Source: Desulfuromonadaceae bacterium UBA6124 (lineage in GTDB: Bacteria > Desulfobacterota > Desulfuromonadia > Desulfuromonadales > Trichloromonadaceae). Taken from it: a stretch of DNA of 9,829 bases. The notes beneath the pieces were generated by a model. That model had not been told where the DNA came from. It saw only the letters and a list, made by a program, of their open reading frames with translations, and did not search any database. Numbering within the stretch: position 1 is the first letter of the stretch; each line of letters opens with the position of its first letter. The position numbers and the translations under genes are program-made. Shown piece after piece: positions 5,438-9,829 of this stretch. The DNA is taken from contig DIVU01000391.1 of the NCBI GenBank assembly GCA_002423365.1, positions 1 to 9,829 on the forward strand. Reading direction: 5' to 3'.

Positions 5438-7663
5438 TCAGCCGGTCTTTTTAATCCGGGAGGGGGGGGTGACTTCAAAGCTGGCCAGGCGGTTGCGCCC
5501 CTTGCTCTTGGCCTGATAGAGGGCGACGTCGGCGGCGTTGACCAGGGTTTCGAATTTCTCACCGTCGTCGGGGTAGCAGGCGACGCCGATGCTGGTGGTG
5601 AGACGCCCCGTGGGTAGGGCGGTTTCGCCGGGGAAGATTTCCGTTTCGATCGCCCGGCGGACGCGTTCGGCGACGAAGAGGGCTTCTTCCTTGCAGGTGT
5701 TGGGCAAAAGCAGACAAAATTCTTCGCCGCCGTAACGGGTGACGATGTCCATTTCGCGGGCCGATTTCTTGAGTAATAAAGCGACTTTTTTCAGGGCGTG
5801 GTCGCCGGCGATATGCCCGCACTGGTCGTTGTAGGCCTTGAAGTGGTCGAGGTCGAGCATCATGATAGTGAAATGGTGCTTGAGCCGGGAACAGCGGCTG
5901 AGTTCCTCCTGGAAACGGGCTTCGAGCATGCGCCGGTTGTAGAGGCCGGTCAGGGGATCGCGGGCCGCCAACTCCTCCAGCTTGCGGGCGTTTTCATAGA
6001 CGGCGACGCGCTCAATGAGCAGGGCGGCCTGGTCGATGAGCTGATGCAGGGTGCCGAGGTCGTCGTCGCCGAAGGTGGTGCCGGTCTCCTTGTCCGCCAG
6101 ATTGAGGACGCCGACGATGCGGTCGTGGGCCTTGAGGGGGACACAGATGAAGGACTTGGTCTGGAAGCGGGGTCGGTTGGCGATGCCCACCCGACTGTCC
6201 TTTTCGATGTCGGTCACCAGCAGGTGCAGCCCGCTTTTGGCGACGCGGCCGGCGATCCCCTCCCCTAGGCGCAGGGGGATGCTGGCAGCCACTTCGAGGT
6301 TAATGCCGCGCGCCGCGACGATGCGCAACCACTCCCCGGTTTCGTCGAGAAGCATGAGCGAGCCCCGCGCCGCTTGCAGCAGTTCGCAGCTCATGGCTAC
6401 GATCCGCTGATAGAGCAGTTCCCGGGTCTCGACCAGGGAAAGCTCGCCGAGCATGGCGAGCAGCCGCCGGGAAGAGGCCTGCCGCTCTTGGTGCAGCGCC
6501 GCAAGGCGCAGCCGGTGTATCTTGGTCGCCGCCCGGCCGGTGAGCAGTTCGAGCAGCAGCAGATCCCGTCCCGGCAGGTCGGCGTCGAAGATCACTGCCA
6601 GGCCCAGGTCCAGCCCTTCGCTGCGCAGGGGGGCGCAGATCGCCCGGTCGCTGTCGATCTCGGGAAAGAATTCGCCGACCTCCTGGCGCAGTAGAAGGGG
6701 CTTGCCTTCGGGATGGGCGCCGAGCAGTTCGCGCAATCTCTCACAGACGCAGGTCGTAGCCTGGGAGGTTGTTCCCAGATCCACCTTGAGACTGAAGTCC
6801 TCCCCCTCGGCGCTGAGAATGACGACCCGGGAAAGATCGAAAAGGAGGATGAGAGTCTCGCCGAGCAGCTCCAGAACGGCGTCGCCGCTTTGGGCGCGAT
6901 CCAGTTCGGCGGAGGCGCCGGCGACGGTGGCGAGGCGCTGGGTCAGTCCGCGCAGGGGTTGAGCCAGAGTCTGTTCATCCGCCAGAATCGTCAGCAGGGT
7001 CAGGGTTTTGCCGAGGATTTCTTCCAGTTGCGCCCGTTTGATTTGCGGGCGCCGCAGCAGTTTTTCGAGAAGCGTGCCACCGTCGCCGCTGGGGGCGTTG
7101 GAGAGCTTTTCCAGTAGGGCGAGTTCCGGCGCCTCGTCCCGGACGCCGCCGGCAAAGAGGCAGCAGTGCTGATTCCGGTCGTTGCGAAAGGGGATGGTGA
7201 AAAAGAGCAGTCCCGCCGCGCAGGAAAAGATGAGGGGGCGGTCGTCCCGGGTCGCCTCGCGAAAGGCGCCTTCAAAGATCGCCCGGCAGTCGGCGTCGCA
7301 GAGTTCGTTGTTTCCCAGGCTGCCGCAGAAAAAATGCTCCTGGCCGTGGTGGGGAAAGAGGATTTCCTGTTCGCAACTGATGGCCAGTTGCAGGGGGGCG
7401 AGGGCCGCGACCCGGCGCAGGGTATCGAGCAGGTCCTGGAGATGAACCCGGATATGCAGGGGATGGGGGAGGTGGCTTCCCGTTATGCCGTGAATGTCTG
7501 TCCGCACCGGCGTGTATGCCTCTTGATCGATTTGAACACAAAAATGCCGGGCCACCGATGTTACCTGGCTCAAATCGTCGCGGCGGAAAGAAAAAGCCGG
7601 AAGGGTCCGATCAGGTGGGGGAATTTCCCCCGGGTGGCAGGCCGGAGAATTTTTTAACGTCAT
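5438..7663 (-). CDS. Diguanylate cyclase with PocR-like sensor, two GAF regions and GGEEF domain
   Basis: Soluble c-di-GMP synthase, 741 residues, no membrane segments. Domains: a PocR-like ligand-binding region (about 78-180) with FFCGSL (111-116), C122, C126 and SCAAGLL (147-153), matching the FC...C...C-x2-GL pattern of that family; a divergent GAF-like region (about 255-385); a clear GAF domain (about 410-555, with GEGIAGRVA and the FICVPL strand); and GGDEF (about 565-728). The catalytic domain looks active: DPLTGLYNRR (569-578), metal ligand D604 in MLDLDHFK, NDQCGHIAGD (612-621) and GGEEF (645-649). An inhibitory RxxD site, REMD (636-639), sits five residues before GGEEF, so product feedback is likely. 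An in-frame TAA closely precedes the ATG at 7663; no good RBS is seen and the first 30 residues are atypical, so a later GTG or TTG start is possible. A sigma-54 promoter lies about 175 bases upstream. The sensed ligand is unknown. Confidence 0.9.
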   Translation of the reverse strand: MTLKNSPACHPGEIPPPDRTLPAFSFRRDDLSQVTSVARHFCVQIDQEAYTPVRTDIHGITGSHLPHPLHIRVHLQDLLDTLRRVAALAPLQLAISCEQEILFPHHGQEHFFCGSLGNNELCDADCRAIFEGAFREATRDDRPLIFSCAAGLLFFTIPFRNDRNQHCCLFAGGVRDEAPELALLEKLSNAPSGDGGTLLEKLLRRPQIKRAQLEEILGKTLTLLTILADEQTLAQPLRGLTQRLATVAGASAELDRAQSGDAVLELLGETLILLFDLSRVVILSAEGEDFSLKVDLGTTSQATTCVCERLRELLGAHPEGKPLLLRQEVGEFFPEIDSDRAICAPLRSEGLDLGLAVIFDADLPGRDLLLLELLTGRAATKIHRLRLAALHQERQASSRRLLAMLGELSLVETRELLYQRIVAMSCELLQAARGSLMLLDETGEWLRIVAARGINLEVAASIPLRLGEGIAGRVAKSGLHLLVTDIEKDSRVGIANRPRFQTKSFICVPLKAHDRIVGVLNLADKETGTTFGDDDLGTLHQLIDQAALLIERVAVYENARKLEELAARDPLTGLYNRRMLEARFQEELSRCSRLKHHFTIMMLDLDHFKAYNDQCGHIAGDHALKKVALLLKKSAREMDIVTRYGGEEFCLLLPNTCKEEALFVAERVRRAIETEIFPGETALPTGRLTTSIGVACYPDDGEKFETLVNAADVALYQAKSKGRNRLASFEVTPPSRIKKTG

Positions 7664-7696
7664 TAACTGGCTGAATTAATGGCTCACCCTAGCAGG

Positions 7697-7722
7697 AAAA
7701 AAAAATGAAAGCAACGATTTGC
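7697..7722 (-). terminator. Possible leader attenuator before the cyclase gene
   Basis: On the minus strand GCAA-ATCG-TTGC (7711-7722) forms a 4-bp stem followed by TTTCA and nine T residues (7697-7705). It lies inside the predicted leader of the sigma-54 transcript, about 35 bases before the cyclase ATG. The stem is short, so a terminator or attenuator role is tentative. Confidence 0.25.
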
Positions 7723-7837
7723 ACGTCCCTCGCGAGGAAGTGTCCCTTGTTTTTTGTGAAATCCGGGATCTTGGAAGACTTCTAAATATATGAATATCCG
7801 TAGAAATCCCATGGTTCAGGGAGATCTCTGGTGTTTT

Positions 7838-7853
7838 TGCAAATATGGTGCCA
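7838..7853 (-). promoter_or_regulatory. Sigma-54 (RpoN) promoter directing the diguanylate cyclase gene
   Basis: The minus-strand sequence TGGCACCATATTTGCA matches the RpoN consensus TGGCAC-N5-TTGCA, with GG and GC at the required -24 and -12 positions and exactly 10 bases between them. It faces the cyclase gene; transcription would start near 7827, leaving a leader of about 165 bases. The match departs from the longer consensus only at the G after TGGCAC (C here). An RpoN promoter needs an ATP-dependent enhancer-binding protein, which is not encoded in this window. Confidence 0.65.
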
Positions 7854-7927
7854 TCGCCCTTTGTTCTGTCTTTGCAGGTGGTTGCGGGAAGGTGCTGGGG
7901 GGGCGGCATGTGGCGCGTAAACTTTTC

Positions 7928-7954
7928 CGACAGACTATCTCGTCAGCCTCGTCG
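7928..7954. promoter_or_regulatory. Dyad upstream of the sigma-54 promoter, candidate activator site
   Basis: CGAC (7928-7931) and GTCG (7951-7954) form the outer arms, with GACT (7933-7936) and AGCC (7945-7948) as an imperfect inner pair. Its centre is about 115 bases upstream of the predicted start near 7827, the usual distance for an enhancer-binding protein. On the minus strand it also contains a GACGAG direct repeat. Short arms; it could be chance. Confidence 0.25.
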
Positions 7955-8015
7955 ATCAGGGATAACTACCCGTGTATGTTGAGAGTTCTGGAAGTCAGAA
8001 ATTTCGAGAGGGGGG

Positions 8016-9365
8016 TCAGACGCCCTTGCCGGCGCGCACGTTCCGCCGCCAGGGTTCCAGGTCCGCCAGGGCCCGTTCGGCCATGGCCAAGCGGCGGTCG
8101 GTCCGTTTCATCCGTTGCCCATCCAGGGGGGGGAAGAGTCCGTAGTTGACGTTCATCGGCTGGAAGTTCTCGGGGGCGGAGTCGGCCAGGTGGCCGAGCA
8201 GGGCGCCCAAGGCCGTGGTCGCCGGGGGAAGGGGGAGCTCTTCCCCGCGCTGCTGCCGCAGGGCGAAAAGTCCGGCAAGAAAGCCCATGGCCGCCGACTC
8301 GACGTAACCTTCGACGCCGCTGATCTGACCGGCGAAGAAGAGCCGCGGATCGCTCTTGAGTTGCAGGTTGCGCCCCAGGCAGGTGGGGGCGTTGATGAAG
8401 GTGTTGCGGTGCAGGCTGCCGAGACGGGCGAAGCGCGCTTCTTCGAGACCGGGGATGGTGCGGAAGATGCGCCGCTGCTCGGGGTAGGTGAGCTTGGTCT
8501 GGAAGCCGACCAGGTTGTAGAGGGTGGCGTGGCGATCGTCCTGGCGCAGTTGCACCACGGCGAAGGGCACCTTGCCGGTGCGCGGGTCGGGCAGGCCCAC
8601 CGGCTTCATCGGCCCGAAGGCCAGGGTCATCTCGCCCCGTTCGGCCATCTCTTCGATGGGCATGCACCCCTCGAAGTGGAGCATCTTCTCAAAATCCCGG
8701 GCCGCCACCTTGTCGGCGGACTTGAGGGCGGCGACGAAGGTGAAATAGTCTTCTTTGCTCAAGGGGCAGTTGACATAGTCGTCCCCTCCCTTGCCGTAAC
8801 GCGAGGCGCGCCAGGCTTTGGTGAAGTCGATGGAGTCGGCTTCGACGATGGGGGCGATGGCGTCGTAGAAATAGAGATGTCCGGCGCCGGTGAGGCGGGC
8901 GATATCCGCTGAAAGAAGGTCCGAGGTGAGCGGCCCCGATGCGACGATCACCGTCCCTTCCGTGGGGATGGCGGTAACTTCCTCGCGGCGTAGCTCGATG
9001 AGGGGATGGGCGGCGATCTTTTCGGTGATATAGGCGGAAAAGCCTTCGCGATCGACCGCCAGGGCGCCGCCGGCGGGGACGGCGGTGGTGTCGGCGGCTT
9101 CCATGAAGAGAGTTTCGCAGCGGCGCAACTCCTCCTTGAGGCAGCCGACGGCGTTGTTCATCCCCGCCCCGCGCAGGCTGTTGGAACAGACCAGTTCGGC
9201 CAGACCTGTCGACTGGTGGGCGGGGGAAAAGCGCTTCGGCTTCATCTCAAAAAGAATGACCGATGCGCCTTGGCTGGCCACCTGCCAGGCCGCTTCGCAA
9301 CCGGCGAGGCCGGCGCCGATGATGACGATGGGTTCCACGGGGGGGTGTCTTTCCAGGGAGGGCAT
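8016..9365 (-). CDS. trmFO: tRNA (uracil-54,C5)-methyltransferase, folate/FAD-dependent
   Basis: Makes 5-methyluridine at position 54 of the tRNA T-loop using methylenetetrahydrofolate as carbon donor and reduced FAD, unlike the SAM-dependent TrmA. Length 449 is normal. The N-terminal FAD-binding fold is shown by VIIGAGLAGCEAAW (14-27) and FEMKP (39-43). Hallmarks follow: LVCSNSLRG (58-66), with C60 matching the first conserved cysteine; YGKGGDDYVNCPLSKEDY (190-207); and FEGCMPIEEMAERG (231-244), with C234 in the place of the catalytic cysteine of the Bacillus enzyme. The C-terminal FAD segment is FFAGQISGVEGYVESAAMG (343-361). The ATG at 9365 adds about ten residues before the first strand; no good RBS is visible, and a GTG nine codons in is possible. 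It follows topA by 52 bases, a gene pair conserved in many bacteria; the xerC-hslVU genes that often come next are replaced here by the cyclase. Confidence 0.96.
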   Translation of the reverse strand: MPSLERHPPVEPIVIIGAGLAGCEAAWQVASQGASVILFEMKPKRFSPAHQSTGLAELVCSNSLRGAGMNNAVGCLKEELRRCETLFMEAADTTAVPAGGALAVDREGFSAYITEKIAAHPLIELRREEVTAIPTEGTVIVASGPLTSDLLSADIARLTGAGHLYFYDAIAPIVEADSIDFTKAWRASRYGKGGDDYVNCPLSKEDYFTFVAALKSADKVAARDFEKMLHFEGCMPIEEMAERGEMTLAFGPMKPVGLPDPRTGKVPFAVVQLRQDDRHATLYNLVGFQTKLTYPEQRRIFRTIPGLEEARFARLGSLHRNTFINAPTCLGRNLQLKSDPRLFFAGQISGVEGYVESAAMGFLAGLFALRQQRGEELPLPPATTALGALLGHLADSAPENFQPMNVNYGLFPPLDGQRMKRTDRRLAMAERALADLEPWRRNVRAGKGV

Positions 9366-9370
9366 GATGA

Positions 9371-9411
9371 GTCATGGGCGCTGGGGCTTATCATCCCCAG
9401 GCACCCATGAC
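9371..9411. repeat. Strong hairpin between topA and trmFO
   Basis: Left arm 9371-9386 and right arm 9395-9411 enclose an 8-base loop. The right arm, inverted, is GTCATGGGTGCCTGGGG; the left is GTCATGGGCGCTGGGG, so only one substitution and one extra base differ over about 17 positions. On the minus strand it begins 6 bases after the topA stop and ends 5 bases before the trmFO start, with no T run. On the plus strand it is followed by TTCGTTTTA, a weak T tract. A 3'-end stabiliser or partial attenuator between topA and trmFO fits the position. Confidence 0.7.
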
Positions 9412-9417
9412 TTCGTT

Positions 9418-9829
9418 TTACTCTTCGGACTTGGCTTTCTTCGCCGGAGCCTTCTTGGCCGCCGGTTTCTTGGCCGGGGCCGCCTTGTCGGCGCTCTTCT
9501 TCTCCGGCGGCACCAGTTCCAGTTTCCAGTCGCAGGTTTCCGTCGGGCACTTGCGGAAGGTGCCGTAGCGTTTGGTGACCTTCTCGACGATCACCGGATG
9601 GCCGCATTTGGGGCAGGGTTCGTTGACCGGCAGATCCCAAAGGGCGTATTTGCACTGGGGATAACGGTTGCAGGAATAGAAGATCTTGCCGTAGCGGCTC
9701 TTCTTTTCCATCAGCTCCCCTTCCTTGCACTCGGGGCAGGTAATGTCGAGGGATTTGGGTTTGACCAGCGGCTGGATGTTCTTGCAGCCGGGATAAGCGC
9801 TACAGGCCAGGAACTTGCCGTAGCGCCCC
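9418..9829 (-). CDS. topA: DNA topoisomerase I, C-terminal zinc-finger end (cut by window edge)
   Basis: Type IA topoisomerase relaxing negative supercoils; only the last 136 residues are visible, and the catalytic Tyr domain is beyond the right edge. The segment holds topoisomerase C4 zinc-finger repeats: an incomplete first one (GRYGKFLACSAYPGC), a second with CPEC, SRYGKIFYSCNRYPQC and KYALWD, and a third with CPKCGHP, KRYGTFRKC and CDWKLE. The RYGKF-x3-C-x3-PxC pattern is the signature of TopA C-terminal domains that bind single-stranded DNA. The protein ends in a Lys/Ala/Pro-rich tail (AAPAKKPAAKKAPAKKAKSEE region), a disordered DNA-binding tail seen in many TopA proteins. The stop is at 9418-9420; trmFO follows after the hairpin. 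Confidence 0.93.
   Translation of the reverse strand, partial: GRYGKFLACSAYPGCKNIQPLVKPKSLDITCPECKEGELMEKKSRYGKIFYSCNRYPQCKYALWDLPVNEPCPKCGHPVIVEKVTKRYGTFRKCPTETCDWKLELVPPEKKSADKAAPAKKPAAKKAPAKKAKSEE

Larger units (their letters stand above)
7664..8015. other. 352-bp non-coding region between trmFO and the cyclase gene
   Basis: Visibly richer in A and T than the genes around it. It holds a sigma-54 promoter (7838-7853), a dyad about 100 bases upstream of it (7928-7954), a perfect 10-bp palindrome CCTCGCGAGG (7728-7737) and a 4-bp hairpin followed by T-rich sequence (7697-7722). Open frames here (77 codons on minus, 119 on plus) show no family features or RBS and I do not call them. I looked for a c-di-GMP (GEMM) riboswitch on the minus strand and could not find its conserved GGGCAAACC and ACGCAAAGCC blocks. 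No clear terminator for trmFO is seen. Confidence 0.7.

Noticed and set aside
7676..7909. Minus-strand 77-codon frame in the leader of the cyclase gene
   Set aside because: No RBS, no recognisable motif, biased composition, and it spans the sigma-54 promoter.
7664..7920. GEMM (c-di-GMP-I) riboswitch before the cyclase gene
   Set aside because: A CAAAGGGCGATGG stretch near 7852-7864 is only superficially similar; the conserved GGGCAAACC and ACGCAAAGCC blocks and the two-stem layout are not present.
7790..8149. Plus-strand 119-codon frame with a lipobox-like stretch (LCSVFAGGC)
   Set aside because: No RBS found, no further lipoprotein features, and its second half is antisense to the end of trmFO; the lipobox resemblance is likely chance.
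9371..9411. Intrinsic terminator for topA
   Set aside because: In the direction of topA transcription the hairpin is followed by CTCATCATG without a T run, so standard termination is unlikely.

Overview
This GC-rich window carries ten genes or gene remnants, all on the minus strand, so the biological order runs from high to low coordinates. The content (TrmFO following topoisomerase I, a PocR-GAF-GGDEF signalling protein, a sigma-54 type promoter, tiny Cys-rich proteins) fits an anaerobic bacterium of the Desulfuromonadales / Geobacter-Desulfuromonas type. That assignment comes from gene content and protein style alone, without any database search.

Layout in transcription order: (1) the C-terminal zinc-finger end of DNA topoisomerase I (topA, cut by the right edge); (2) trmFO, the folate/FAD-dependent tRNA m5U54 methyltransferase, separated from topA by a strong hairpin; (3) a 352-bp non-coding stretch holding a near-consensus sigma-54 promoter; (4) a 741-residue diguanylate cyclase with a PocR-like sensor, two GAF regions and a GGEEF domain; (5) maf, a nucleotide pyrophosphatase of the YhdE type; (6) the YggS/PLPBP pyridoxal-phosphate homeostasis protein; (7) a 137-bp spacer filled by a long inverted repeat built from 7-bp GTGAGGN units; (8) a sodium:neurotransmitter-symporter (NSS) family transporter; (9) a 38-codon remnant of a HAD phosphatase that overlaps both neighbours by 4 bp; (10) an MOP/ANKH-like multi-pass membrane protein; (11) a 56-residue protein with seven cysteines; (12) the first 270 codons of a type I restriction endonuclease subunit (hsdR), running off the left edge.

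Functional grouping: topA-trmFO and maf-yggS are housekeeping pairs. The diguanylate cyclase between them appears to have its own nitrogen- or stress-type (RpoN) control. The NSS transporter, HAD remnant and flippase-like protein form one translationally coupled block (ATGA and GTGA overlaps), with the Cys-rich gene 40 bp behind it and possibly on the same message. hsdR has its own candidate promoter and begins a restriction-modification locus that lies mostly outside the window.

I did not find a CRISPR array, tRNA, rRNA, insertion sequence or complete novel defence system. The most unusual items are the degenerate HAD gene kept between two overlapping genes, the heptad-repeat palindrome, the sigma-54 controlled PocR-GGDEF gene and the uncharacterised seven-Cys microprotein.
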